Below are positions 11,081 to 22,171 of a stretch of 64,000 nt of DNA, piece by piece (the first letter of the stretch is position 1; each line of letters starts with the position of its first letter). The translations under genes and the position numbers were made by a program. The notes under the pieces were generated by a model. That model saw only the letters and a program-made list of their open reading frames with translations, was not told the origin of the DNA and did not search any database. This DNA comes from Stenogyne calaminthoides (lineage: Eukaryota > Streptophyta > Magnoliopsida > Lamiales > Lamiaceae): NCBI GenBank assembly GCA_037126765.1, contig JBBCBC010000034.1, positions 19,528,691-19,592,690 of the forward strand. The letters are read 5' to 3'.

Positions 11081-13706
11081 CTACAATGCAGGAGAAGCTG
11101 AAAGATACCCATGCAAGCTCAATTCACCAATTCTTATAACCACACACATCTCAGAGACAATGATCACCGCCTCGTTTAATCTGCCTTCCTCTCTAAGGCC
11201 AGAAAGAAGCTCATTACAAACAGAGACACATGGAAGAAACCCATTCTTCAACATTCCTTTGTACCATCCATAAGCCCCATCAAAGTCTTTTACTTTGAAA
11301 TGCCCTTGAATCAGTGTGTTATATGTCACATCATTGGGGGCCAACTCTTTGGCAACCATTTCATCGAAGAGATCCCTTGCTCTTTGCAAATTTCCCTCTT
11401 TTAAACATCCAGTAATCAAGCTATTATATGTCATCTTATCAGTAGAAATGCCCTTATTTAACATATCCATGACCAAGACACGTGCTCTCTCAACGTCTCC
11501 ACGCCGTACAAAGCACTGAATGAGCTCATTATATAAAACGCGATCAGGAATCAACTTCGATCGAAACATTTCTTCAACAGTTTTTTCCACAAGATCCAAT
11601 CTCTCCTTTCCAAATATGCTTATCAAAGGGTGATATGTATTTAAGGTAGGCTTGATGCCCGAGCTTTTTATCTTCTTATACAATTCCAAACACTTCTCCA
11701 GGTTACCTGCATCTGAGAACCCGGTGACTAAGCAATTGTATGTGATAAGATCAGGACTTAAACCTTTACTTGTCATACTATAAGCTAATACTTCAGCTTC
11801 GACAACTTTTCCCTTTCTGCAAAGCCCATTCACAAGTGTATTATATGTCACAATAGTTGGAGATATCCCATTCATTAACATCTCATCAAAAACTTTAAAA
11901 GCATTCTCCATATTTACACCGATGCAGTGCCCGTCTATAAGCATATTGTATATCTGAACATTAGGCAACACACTTCTGTTCAACATGTCTTTAAACATGA
12001 CTTCAGCTTCAAGAAGGCGCCCCTTCTTGCAAAAACCATTTATCAGAGATCCATAAGTCACAACAGTAGGCTTTAATGCATTAGTTTCCATTTCTTCAAG
12101 AATCTCTAAGCACTTTCTAAACTGGCAAGTCCTACCATAACCACCTATTAAGATATTATACGTCTGTACACTTGGAGAAAGACCCTTCACCTTCATCTTT
12201 CTTAACCACTCGTTCGCATCATCCATCTGACCAAATTCACAGAAAGTGCTAATCACCGTATTATACGTGATGCAGCTAGGTTTCACTCCTTCCTTTTCCA
12301 TTGCATCAATAACCAGAAGAGCCTTATCAAGATGTCCCGCTTTGAAATAACCTTTTACCATAGTATTCAGTATCACCTCTGTCAAAACAACACCACGTTC
12401 CTTCATCTTCATCAAGAACTCTTCTGCTTTATCCATTTTCCCTTCCTTGCACAATCCATTCATCAAAATGCTACACGTGTATGCATCAATATTCACCCCT
12501 CTCTTGATTGCATCTTCGTACAGTGCCATGGAAGCCTGAACATACCCACTCCTCGAGTGCCCATCAAAGATAATACTGTAAGTAAATCCATCAGGCACAA
12601 ACCCGTACACATTCATCTCCTCCAAAATCTTTTCAGTTTCTCCAACTCTCCCCACTTTACAAAGTCCACCAAGCAACGTGTTATACGTTACAACATTCGG
12701 CTCTACATTATCAGTTTTCATCTTTTCTCTAATACTAAACGCCCCCTCAATATTCTTCAGCTTACTATATCCATCAATCAAACTATTATACGTCACTCTA
12801 TTCGGAGCCACATTCCTCTTTAGCATTTCATCAAACAGCTTCCGTGCATCACCCATTCTCCTCTCCTTACACAACCCACCTATTAAAACATTGTACACAA
12901 ACCCATTCGCCCGCACCCCGCATTCATTCATCTTATTCATCAACCCGAAACCTCTCCCCAAATCCCCCAATTTCACCGCGGATTGTATCGCTTTCCCATA
13001 ACTTAACTTATCCACCCAAACCCCAGAATCCACGCCATCAGAAAATATCCTCAGAGTCTCATCAAATTGTTTCGAATTCACCAAACATTCAAGAAACAAA
13101 TTAAAAGCAAAAATCGAAGGGAAATTACATTCACCTCTAACCAAGCCGTACAATTCGTTGGCCTCAATGTGGAGCTTGTACTCCGCATAAACTGCTAAAA
13201 GCGTGTCTAGAACTACTGTTTTAATATTTGGCGAAGACTGAGAAAACACAATGTAGAGCTGCGAAACTGAGTGCGTAGAAATGAGGCTTTGAAGATGATT
13301 TTTCACCGTTTCCGTTCGGTTCTGTTGAATAAGGACCACAATCTTTCGTAATTCTTCTATGAGGCGTGTTTGGGCTGTGTGGTTTGCAATGGAGGAGTTG
13401 CAGAAGGAGTTAGAGAGGGGAGCATAGCGGAGTATTGGAAGAAGTCGATCAACCTGGCATTTTCCAAGGGTTAAACCCGAACATAAACATTTCCAGCACT
13501 AAATCAACGCTATCGCCAAATTCTCATACTCGAACAAAGCTTGAACAAGTTCTAATTTAAACTGTGATTACTTCCGCAATAAACAAAACAGATCGATGCA
13601 GATAAAAAAATATGCAAAAGGAAGACGGTCGATAAGGTACCTTGACGGTAGGGTTGCCACCGCTGTCGAAGATCTGGCGGGGCTTGATGCTCTTAATTGA
13701 TGCCAT
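11081..13706 (-). CDS. P-class pentatricopeptide repeat protein with an enolase-like first exon
   Basis: The main exon (13453-11081) encodes about 790 residues of tandem ~35-residue PPR motifs (repeated YN-LI-G-CK and TYNTLI cores). It resembles Arabidopsis At5g12100, a predicted mitochondrial P-class PPR protein, in repeat order, size and C-terminus. P-class PPRs bind organellar RNA and affect its stability, processing or translation. The frame has no ATG between the upstream stop at 13499-13501 and about codon 135 of the PPR region. The simplest complete model joins a 22-codon exon at 13641-13706 by GT/AG splicing to 13453, phase 0, giving about 812 residues, close to the Arabidopsis protein. 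That exon looks like enolase exon 1. The Arg/Ser-containing segment RLLPILRYAPLSNSF after the junction may be the original presequence, now internal. The PPR body is confident; the start model is inferred. A one-base error that hides an upstream ATG (13488-13476 region) is the alternative. Confidence 0.85.
13641..13706 (-). other. Enolase exon-1-like coding segment
   Basis: The minus strand reads ATG followed by codons for ASIKSIKPRQIFDSGGNPTV-K and then a GT donor. Plant enolases start with a closely similar peptide ending RQIFDSRGNPTVE, and the next enolase codons are V-D. The proposed acceptor at 13454/13453 resumes with GTT GAT (V-D), exactly as an enolase exon 2 would, and then becomes PPR sequence. 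Two conserved residues differ (Arg to Gly, Glu to Lys). No further enolase exon is present downstream, so only this exon, its intron and perhaps its promoter and pyrimidine-rich leader (13707-13760) were copied here. Confidence 0.7.
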
Positions 13707-14223
13707 ATTTCCAAGGGAAATTACACGATCTAGAAAGAGAGAGATACATGAAGGGGGATTAGAGTGAGAAAGAACAGCAGGTGAAGTGAAAAATGGAAGA
13801 GGGTGAAGAAATTGGGCTAGAATGGTTAAGTTGATCTAACAGTTGATTTTGTGGAATTAACGTTGATTGGGTAACAAGAAATTCATCTGTGGCTCAATCG
13901 GAAATTCTGTGTGCCGACTGATGCTCTTGTTTCTGTTGCTCAAGAAAATCGCTGATTTGCTTCTCTAAAAATCGCCCTTTCCCACTGAAAAATGACTCAA
14001 ACTGTTAATATTTTATTCAAATCGCCCTTGCTCATTTGATTCGCTGCTACAGCTGGTAAATTATGCTCTCAAAATGAGCCTTCAATTTAATCAATTTTAA
14101 TTGCTCATGAGTTGTAATTTGGGCTGAATTTCTTGAATTAAATGTTAATGGGCTGGCTGATCTTCATTTTCCTCAAATTGGGCCGAGTGGACAATTTGTT
14201 GTTCTTCTTCAATTTTGTTTAGT

Positions 14224-14352
14224 CCATAACTTGTGTTTTCGGCCTCCAATTAATTTGATTCTTTTTTCGTTGTGGTCTCCTTTTCGACTCACTTCGAATG
14301 GTTCAAACCTCTTCTTCAGTATATTTCTAGATCATATCAGATTTTGCATCAT
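14224..14352 (+). repeat. Short relic similar to the Athila-like LTR
   Basis: The segment shares, with substitutions and in the same order, blocks found at 23646-23765: 'cataacttg', 'ttgattcttttt', 'cgttg', 'atggttcaa' and 'ctagatca'. It is an old fragment of the same or a related Gypsy LTR in the upstream flank of the PPR gene. The rest of 13707-14650 is AT-rich flank with no gene seen. Confidence 0.45.
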
Positions 14353-14838
14353 TTCTTACTCGTTTTTTTTCCATTTCCTAAAAAAAATTAACACATTCTC
14401 GAATAAATGGGATTAGTAGCACTTCTCATTGCAAATGAGACCAAATCACATTAAATATGGCACAAAATATGACCATAAAAAAGCAATTATGACCCTCATC
14501 ACTTACATATTTTGATTTTGATCATGTAATTTACATAAAATCGACATTTTAGTCATATCACATGCTACTTTAGTTCATGTCTTGAAATAGTTTCAAGTAT
14601 AGTTAACTACATAAATTCTTTTCTTTTTTTTAACAACAAGCCAAAATTTATGAAAAAAATAACTCATAGGTTCAACATTTCTCATTTAATTACTCATAGG
14701 TGCAAGTCAAAACCCTTATTACTCATAGGTACAAAAATCCACCTAAAATACCAAATTTACCCTTAACCCTATTCCATTTCTCACAATTTTTTATTTATAA
14801 TAAATATCAACGTTATTTCTTTCAAAATTAATCAGATA

Positions 14839-15101
14839 CTCCCTCCTTCCCCCACCAATCTTCACACTTGCTTTTGCACACATATTAAGAAAAAATGGTT
14901 TTTTGTGTGTTTTGTTGACTTTTCAAAGGGGATGAAAAAATCGTGTTTTTTTTGTGTTTTTATTGACTTTTTCAAGATGATGAAGGGTGGAGATCGTGAG
15001 GTGGATATTGTGAGATTCTTTTTCATTTTTTAAGGTGTGTTTTTGGTAAGGACCAGACGAAAAAAAAGGAAAGTGTGTAAGTTGCTAAAGGATGGAGGTA
15101 G
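14839..15101. mobile_element. Stowaway-like MITE nested in the long-TIR element
   Basis: The ends are CTCCCTCCTTCCCCC at 14839 and, inverted, CTACCTCCATCCTTTAGC at 15101, flanked by TA at 14837-14838 and 15102-15103. Subterminal 'cacacttgct...tgtg' and 'aagtgtgtaagttgct' are also complementary. The 263-bp body is non-coding, with internal direct repeats ('tttttgtgtgttttgttgactttt'). Confidence 0.75.
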
Positions 15102-15856
15102 TATCTTTTTCCTCTCTCTCTAAAACCTTCCCACTCTCTCTCTAAAAATCCGGTTGATGTTGAAATTTTTCCGCGGTGGTTTGGGTTATGACGGTGGTGG
15201 GGTTTTTAGGCAGCGGTTTGGGGGTGATGTTTTGGCCCTGTAGTGTTTTCGATTGCGCGCGGTTTTGGGTGATGGTGGTGGTGGGGTGTTTAGGCGGCGG
15301 TTGGGGATTATGGTTTGCGATGGTGGTGTGCGTGTTTTTGGTTGGGGTTATCGTTTGAGATGGTGGTTAACGGCGGCGGTGCGCGAAGACGAAGGCGGCG
15401 CTGTACAAAGGGGCGGTGTATGCTTCTCTTTATTTTTGTATCTTCGATATGGATTTTTTTGTTTTCAGATCTGTTTTCTTTTTCTTTCTTTTTTTATGAA
15501 AATATCGTTTCTTGATTTCTAGGTATTGCTGGATTAGGTTTTTATGCTCGAATGGATATCTGGTATTCATGTTCTAGATTTGATAGTGTCTGTACTTTTA
15601 TTGAATTTATTTTTTTAGATTCCTGTGTGTACTCATATTTCTGGAGATGATATACTCATGTTGGGTTTTGTAAAAAAAAAATGTGAAAAAATTAATTAAG
15701 GGTTTGGTGATTGAAGTATTTTTTATTGCAGTATGCTAAGAGTCCCAATATGTTGGGTGTGTACTCATGTCTTTGATTGCAGTATTTGTATGCATTGATT
15801 GCAGATCTGAACTTCTTCATGGAAGCTTTTTTGAAAGATTTGAAGATGCATTTGAA

Positions 15857-15937
15857 GAAGCTGCGGTTTTTGGGTTTTGAAGAAGAAAAGAAGCTGCTCT
15901 TTTGGGGTATTGAAGAAGAAAAGAAGCTGCGTTTTGA
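15857..15937. repeat. 33-bp tandem repeat, about 2.5 copies
   Basis: Units start 'gaagctgc' and end 'ttgaagaagaaaa' at about 15857, 15890 and 15923. Both strands stay open through the repeat, so short reading frames here are incidental. It lies inside the long-TIR element. Confidence 0.65.
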
Positions 15938-16858
15938 TGCATATGTGCATCTATTTTTTTTTTTTTTTTGCACCGATGAAATTTCTTTTTTTTTGTATAA
16001 AGGGAATTTTTTTTTTTTGCACACATGGAAATTCTGTGTGTAAGTTGCAAGATGGTTTCTTCTCCCCCATTTTATAATTTGATGAATCACTTTCACTCTA
16101 TAATTGTAACATTTTGCTTTTCGTTACTTGGTAATTAGTAAAAAAAAAAGGCGGTTGTGCAAATATATTTTTTGCACTTGGGTTGAATACAAGACAGGGA
16201 AGACTGATAAAAAAATGCATTCGATATTTTTATAAATTTAAAAATAATTACTAGTTAAATATTTGCAATTTTCAAATTTGATATTGAAAAAATGTATTTT
16301 TAGAATGGACTTAAAATTTGAAATTTGATAATAAAATTTGAAATGTGTTTTATTATGGGGTAAAATTTAAAATTGTGCAAAAAAAAATTGTGTTTGTGCA
16401 AAAAATGAGCAGTGGACGAGAATTGATGAATTGAATCATGAAGAGTACACGAAAAGGTGGTGGCTGATGAAATAAAGGTTTAGTAAGGGTAGTATTGAGT
16501 TTTTAGCATCAATTTGGTACCTTAGAGTAATAAATTTAAGGGGTGGCACCTACAAGTAATTATGGGGCCATTTTTGCACCTTATAGTAAGACCCCCAAAA
16601 TTTATTATAGATAGTACAAGCCTACAAGGGGTACTTAATCCTTACAATAAAAAAGAATAATTTGCAACAAACTCAACTATCAAGACAAGAATACAACAAG
16701 CCTTCACTCTAATAGTATTGGAGACACATAATTTGATTACAATGGCACTAGTTGAAGTTCATTCAAGAATCTTGAATACTTGTTCGAGTTTGACTTTGAA
16801 TATTTCTGTTTCATACTTCCTCCTATTTAAAATATAATATGTTTTGATTTTTTAATTA

Positions 16859-17341
16859 GGCCAAATAATTAAATCTAGCCTATACTTTTGAGTTTTCATC
16901 AATCTAGCACATATTTTTTTTTCTCTTCAAATTTAGCACATACTTTCATTTAATATTTTAAAACATCCCGAATCACTATTTTCGACAAAATTCTTTTGAT
17001 ATGGTCGTAGGAATCCACCTGTATTGCTGATATGTAAATATTAAAATAATAAAAATAAAATATATAATCACCATAAGATTAAAAAAAGCGGGATATAAAA
17101 ACATATCGTGTCACTATTTTTAATTTTAGGAAGTGATATTTTTAGTTTTTTAGTTTTATTATTTATACATCATCAAGATAAATTAAACCCAACTACCACA
17201 TCATAAGAAACTTGTCGAAATTTGTGATCGAGGATGTTTTTAAACATTATGTAAAGTATGTGCTAAATTTGGATAGAGAAAAAAATATACGCTAAAATTG
17301 ATGAAAAATCAAAAGTATGAGTTAAATTTGATTATTTTGCC
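16859..17341. mobile_element. Mutator-type MITE with perfect 9-bp target-site duplication
   Basis: The 483-bp element begins GGCCAAATAATTAAATCTAG and ends, inverted, GGCAAAATAATCAAATTTAA. The inverted similarity continues through 'catacttttga', 'tttcatcaat' and 'agcacata'/'agcgtata', more than 60 bp. It is bracketed by the identical 9-mer TTTTAATTA at 16850-16858 and 17342-17350. A 9-bp duplication with long inverted ends is characteristic of the Mutator superfamily. No coding region. Confidence 0.85.
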
Positions 17342-17350
17342 TTTTAATTA

Positions 17351-18235
17351 TTTATCTATTATTTAATATTTTAGTTTTTATTCTCCTACACTGCCCTTAT
17401 TTATTACTTTTTCTTTATTTTTTTTGTCACTCCCTCCAATAATTAAGGCATGTAATTAAAAATGACAAAGTCTCATGTGCAACTGGTGCATGAATCTAAG
17501 ATCCGTGCACTCACCCCAACACTATTCATATATCCACAGAATGTGTTTAATATATTCAATGGATCAAGTATTTTTTTTAAATGGGTCATTCAGATGCATG
17601 AGTACATGGTGCACTTGGATGCACAAGAGACCCACTTATTAAAAATAAATTATCATTAAATAAAGACAATTTTAGTATAATTTTTCCTTATTAATAGACA
17701 TGCAAAAAGTCAAAACATCTTATATAGTATTTTTAACATGAGAGAGTAATAATTTTTCAAGGGTGTTCCAGTTTTTGTTTATTCTAACTTTTAGTGATGT
17801 TGAACAAGCTCCACTTCATTTAGGCGTAACATGCATTAATTTAAGTTCTTTCTAATGCATTTTAAAGTTCTAATTGAAATAAAGTTCTTAAACAAATTGA
17901 AATTAAATGTATTTACTCGTTTATCTACTTATGTGTATAAAAAATGCAATGCATCCCGACCTTCGAAAAACTAAACAATCAATCTTAACAAAAATTTCAA
18001 GATCTAACATAAACCATAAACCTAGGAGAGCTTAGAGGCTTCTGGGCAACTAAAGCCAATGGAGCAAAACAGCTAAGGTAGCCTAAGTTGTTAGCAATGT
18101 CACCCATTCATTCTACTACATACAAAGCCGATCATTTCACACCGATCGCAATGAAGCCCACATCTAGCATTAGCAAGAACTAACAGCAGCAGCAGAGGCA
18201 TCTTCTATACATGAAAGCTATGTACACTTCCATTG
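17351..18235. other. Intergenic DNA 3' of the cyclin gene, no supported gene
   Basis: AT-rich DNA with a Stowaway-like 'cactccctcc' near 17430 but no convincing partner end. The part nearest 18235 is presumably cyclin 3' UTR on the minus strand; no polyadenylation site is claimed. Confidence 0.4.
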
Positions 18236-20226
18236 TTAAAGACAGCGATAACCGTCTGGCCTAATCATTCGTCTTTTGTATTTGTGAAAAAAGGACTCTG
18301 GGATTTCTGAAGGAGAAGAAAATGTTGATACACATTTGAACTGTCATCAAGAACAAATGAATTCCAAGTTAGTTAACGGTACATACAATTCGTAGCATCA
18401 AAATCAAACAATGTATAGTGGTGGATATACGAACCTTGTGTTGCTTGTATTTCTCCCTTATAGCAACCAAAGAGCTGCCTCTTTTACTCAATTGCAGGTC
18501 ATGAAGGATGCACACGCATTCTTTTAGATCGGCAGCTTTGTATCCTGAACGTTGTTCTAGATCCAAACTCTGTAAAAAGGAAACCTCATTTTAGTTCACA
18601 GGAAGATTAGAAAGTTAAATCATCTAACATTGCATTTGGATTGAGGAATTTCAAATTTAAATGGTTACAATGAATGGAAACCAAAGTAGATTCCAAGACT
18701 ACCTAAGTCAATCCAAATATAAAAAGAATCCGAAAAAGGTTTGATTTATACCCATGGATGTTGTTGGGGCTTAAGTGTAAATCTCGAGAGGAACATGATG
18801 GAAGCAGCCACCATGGAAGGCAAGAATTTAATGCATCCATATTCCAGCAAACTTAACTCTGCTAAATAGTAACCCAAGAACTCCAACTGCAAGCTCGAAG
18901 TCTGAAACGATAATATAAATACATGAGAACTACTTATCCTCAAAAAAGAAATAACAAAACAACATAATTAGATAAATAAGGAATGATTTGTATGCCAAAC
19001 ACACCTTATAATCTTCTAGAGCAATCCTAGTTATTCTTCTAAGAAAAGTCTTCACTGTAGGATTACCCATTTCAAACTTAAGGGACTTAAGCACATCAGC
19101 CTCCATCTTCACTAACTCGTCCTTTGTGTACGTGTTGTCCGTAATGTAACAAAAATTGTCCACATGTGGGGGGCTTATCTCCTCATATTTCCTATAAAAA
19201 AATTTAAAAAAAAACATGTCATTAAAGTGAAAAACAGAGAAGTTTTGCTCAACAGCAAGATTAAAGGCTGAGAATATGTGTCTTACGAGGCAATGAGCAT
19301 TGATGAAACACCGAGAAGCTGGAGTTTTTTCCGACTAATAGGAGTCAAAGATAAGAATCTGTCGACGTAGGAAACTGTTGAATACAATGTATCAGGAAGA
19401 AGCTTGTATTCCTCTGCCACCTCAACCAACCAATCTACCAAAACTCCTCTCATGTTTGATGTTAAATCTTTCTGAATTTTCTCCAAGAAATCTGGTGATG
19501 GCCTTCTCTTTGGCTCCATCTAGATATGGCAAAATATTAATTAATAAGCATTTCCTATGAAATACTTAACGATACAATTCCATAAGTTTCCAAATCAAAT
19601 CAAACATAAAAAATTTTTCAGCCCTAATACTGTTTGAACATACCTAGATCTATTTCCTAATTCCATCAATAATTGAACAAAGCCAGACCAATCGAGAAAC
19701 AAAATCTATATATCTTCAAAATAAGAACTAAAATCCACAACAAAAACCCTAATTACCAAATTAAAAAACAGAGCATTTCAACAATCAAACAGCAGCTGTG
19801 AATAAACCGGAAAACTAAAACCATATCCAACAAACCCCCAAAACTGAAACATATCCAATTAACACTAACCTCAGATTTATGAAGATACGCATATATATCA
19901 GAAGCATAGGCTTCGCACATCTGTGGATCGCCAGATTCCCCATCTAAATCAATCGCTGGATCCGTTTCGTTCTTCAAACCCTTAATTTCCTCAACATTTC
20001 CCCCTTTTCCTCTCTTCAAATTCCTCTTAGATTTATTTTTCTTCTCATTCTCAACGCCAATCTTCTGATTCTTCCTCAAACCCGCATCGTCACAAGGCAA
20101 AAAATTCTGAATCTCGCCCAACACCACCCTCTTCTTCTTACTCGCCCCGGCGGCGCTCGACTCTTCGGCTGCTCTCTTCTTCGACGCCAAGCGCGTGACT
20201 CTTACGCTGTTTCCTTGGTCCGCCAT
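18236..20226 (-). CDS. CYCA3: A3-type cyclin, six exons, complete
   Basis: Exons: 20226-19870, 19519-19287, 19191-19005, 18901-18752, 18569-18435 and 18340-18236. All introns are GT/AG and the frame is continuous, giving 388 residues, normal for CYCA3. The N-terminal region (1-119) has an RVTRLASKKR destruction-box-like motif and Lys-rich tracts. The cyclin N box (about 125-250) has MRGVLVDWLVEVAEEYKL near residues 142-159 and ends KYEEISPP. The cyclin C box follows (about 250-375), with FLPSMVAASIMFLSRF in it. A-type cyclins activate CDKs in S phase and are degraded by the anaphase-promoting complex. The start is ATG at 20226; upstream in-frame codons lack another ATG. No frameshift or missing exon is seen, so it is probably functional. 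Confidence 0.94.
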
Positions 20227-20320
20227 TTCAGGGTACTGCAAAATGGAGGATGTCCGGAAAAATAGAGAGGGAGAGGGGAAAGAGCGAGGTGAAGTGGTTG
20301 TGAGAGGGAGGAAATGGGTC

Positions 20321-20332
20321 AGCGTATATAAG
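20321..20332 (-). promoter_or_regulatory. CYCA3: TATA-like box upstream of the cyclin gene
   Basis: The minus strand reads CTTATATACGCT about 100 bases upstream of the cyclin start codon, inside a pyrimidine-rich leader. The spacing suits a TATA box with a leader of about 60-70 bases. It is assigned on sequence and position only. Confidence 0.5.
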
Positions 20333-20429
20333 CTGGAAATGGTCTGATTTCACAAGCACCGCCATTGATAGTTTGATACAACTTACAAGGGATTTGAAAA
20401 TTTTGTGAAGGCGGGGGCGATTCAACATC

Positions 20430-21134
20430 AGAAATTTTGACCAAAATTGGAATGGAGGGCTTTTTTTTCTTTTTTTCGTTTTCTAATTTTTGGGTTTGAG
20501 TTGGTTTCGAGTTAGTGTGTTTTTAAGTTTTGAAAGGGGGCGCGTGTAAATATTTTTTGAAATAGGGCGTGCATTGCATTTCACGCACTTTTGAAGACTT
20601 TTTTTCTTTTTTTTTATCGAAACTTGTTTTATTTTGTAAAATTTGCAATTCTCCCTTATGCACTGATTAAAAAATATATATATTGGAAATTTTAGTATAT
20701 TATTTTTTTTATCTTAATACTCATTTTATTTATATACAAAAAATTATTTTTTAATTAAAATATCAACGAATTCTTATACCTTTATTTATTTATTTATATA
20801 AATCACAATTAATATTTATATTATTTTCAAAAAGATGGTTTTTATTTATTAGGGTGTTGCTGAAATAAAAGAGGTAAACTTGTATTGATATTAACAAAGT
20901 GATAGATAAATAAATATATTATTTTAAATAAAATAAGAAAGTTAACAAAGTATGAAGGTAGTATTTTATTGGGTGGTGTAATATGAATTATGATAGAAAT
21001 TTAAATAAAAATTTATTTTGTACACCTATTTATCGATGATACTTAATTTTAATGCTAGTATAATAGTACATGTTAAAAATCTGCAACAAATATTAGTTGG
21101 AACTAGAAAACATATTAGTTCACCAACCGAAAGG
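20430..21134. other. AT-rich intergenic DNA, no supported gene
   Basis: Long T/A runs lie between the cyclin promoter and the retroelement nest. I see no reading frame, repeat end or RNA gene. Confidence 0.5.
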
Positions 21135-21693
21135 TGTCACTTGCTGCAAAACACAAACACGCAACAACAAACGTAGAAATTGAAATGCACAATGATATAC
21201 GTGGTTCGATCCAATGATCTACATCCACGGGGGGTCAAGACTTCAATCCACTACACCCAAACGAAGATCAATCACATATTGCACCGATCAAATTTTTCAA
21301 ACTAATATGGATTCTATGTATGAACACGAAGAACCCAAGCTCTCAATATGATCTACTAATCTCAATCAATCTCTCAGTGGAAACTCGCTCTAACTCTTTA
21401 TGTTATGAATACAAATTGAATTTCTAAACACTAATAACCTAACAAAATCGGAAGGTTCGAGAAGGCTTCGTCGCGAGCGCAAGTTCCCTTGCTGAATCAG
21501 GTGAGAATGCCTCTTTTCAAATGAAACGAACATTGACCGGTTCAAGTCGTTGAACTGGGTTTCTGACCAACTAAGTGAACCACGTACTAAACTTACCAAC
21601 TCCACCAGATTCAAACGGTATCAATTATAATACACAAAGGTATTAGTCATAGAAACTCACATGTAAACCATCAACTTTTGTATTTATCTCACA
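21135..21693 (-). mobile_element. Copia D 3' LTR
   Basis: On the minus strand, the RNase H end of Copia D is followed by purine-rich GAGGTGAATGTGGGGG (about 21725-21740) and GGTGGAGAAT, then a putative LTR starting TGTGAGATAAAT at 21693 and ending GTGACA near 21135. The start is supported by the polypurine tracts. The far end is approximate, since no second full LTR is in the window; only the first part recurs, at 29125-29300. Confidence 0.55.
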
Positions 21694-21742
21694 ATTCTCC
21701 ACCTCAAATGCAATTGTCTATCATTCCCCCACATTCACCTCT

Positions 21743-22162
21743 TCATGTCCTGGTGAATGCTTGCAACTTCACCAAGCTGCAACAATGTTTGAATTTTGTG
21801 CTTGGCAAAACCTTTGTCATCATATCTGAAGCATTATCTTTAGTACTGGCCTTCTTGATTGTCACCACTCCCTTCTCATGGGTGTATCTCACAAAATGAA
21901 GCTTAACATCTATATGTTTAGATCGTTCATGAAAGACTTGATGCTTGACTAAATGGATTGTATTTTGCTTATCACAATGGATGACCACTGAATTCTGATG
22001 GATCCCAAAATCTTGAATAATGTCTTTTAGCCACATAGCCTCTTTCACTGCTTCTGTCATAGCAATGTATTCGGCCTCAGTAGTTGAAAGAGCAACCACT
22101 GATTGAAGAACTGACCTCCAACTCACAGCAGTGCCATGGAGAGTGAACACATAACCAGTAAG
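21743..22162 (-). pseudogene. Copia D RNase H domain, 3' end (first copy)
   Basis: Encodes the C-terminal Copia RNase H: LTGYVFTLHGTAVSW, VVALSTTEAEYIA, EAMWLKDII, VIHCDKQNTIHLVKHQVFHE, RSKHIDVKLHFVR and a final LPSTKFKHC block with a natural stop. The upstream part of the polyprotein is missing here: at 22162 the frame is cut by the octamer CCAGTAAG followed by a hAT end and a Gypsy LTR. The same segment recurs at 29380-29767. The upstream RT portion is at 32488-34086. Confidence 0.85.
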
Positions 22163-22171
22163 TAGGGATGG

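Larger units (their letters stand above)
14650..16590. mobile_element. Long-terminal-inverted-repeat DNA element (possibly Mutator-like), non-autonomous
   Basis: About 110 bp at 14650-14765, with repeated 'ttactcataggt(g/a)caa' blocks, reappears inverted at 16481-16590 ('ggtaccttagagtaata', 'ggcacctacaagtaatta', 'ttgcaccttatagtaag'). Between them is about 1.7 kb with a nested Stowaway MITE, a CT-rich leader-like tract (15110-15150), a G-rich open stretch (15170-15420) and T/A runs. Long inverted ends enclosing apparent host-like sequence suggest a Mutator-like element with captured DNA. No transposase was found and I could not fix the outer ends or a target duplication. Confidence 0.5.

Noticed and set aside
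12332..13104. Plus-strand frames of 86-163 codons
   Set aside because: They are opposite-strand shadows of the PPR exon; the repeat structure keeps them open.
15176..15522. Gly/Val/Trp-rich frames
   Set aside because: Low-complexity G-rich DNA, several frames open at once, no recognisable domain; treated as interior of the long-TIR element.
17351..17760. Another Stowaway-like MITE starting near 17430
   Set aside because: A CTCCCTCC-like left end is present but no convincing inverted right end with TA was found.
18369..19217. Separate small minus-strand genes
   Set aside because: Each is a single exon of the cyclin A3 gene extended into introns.
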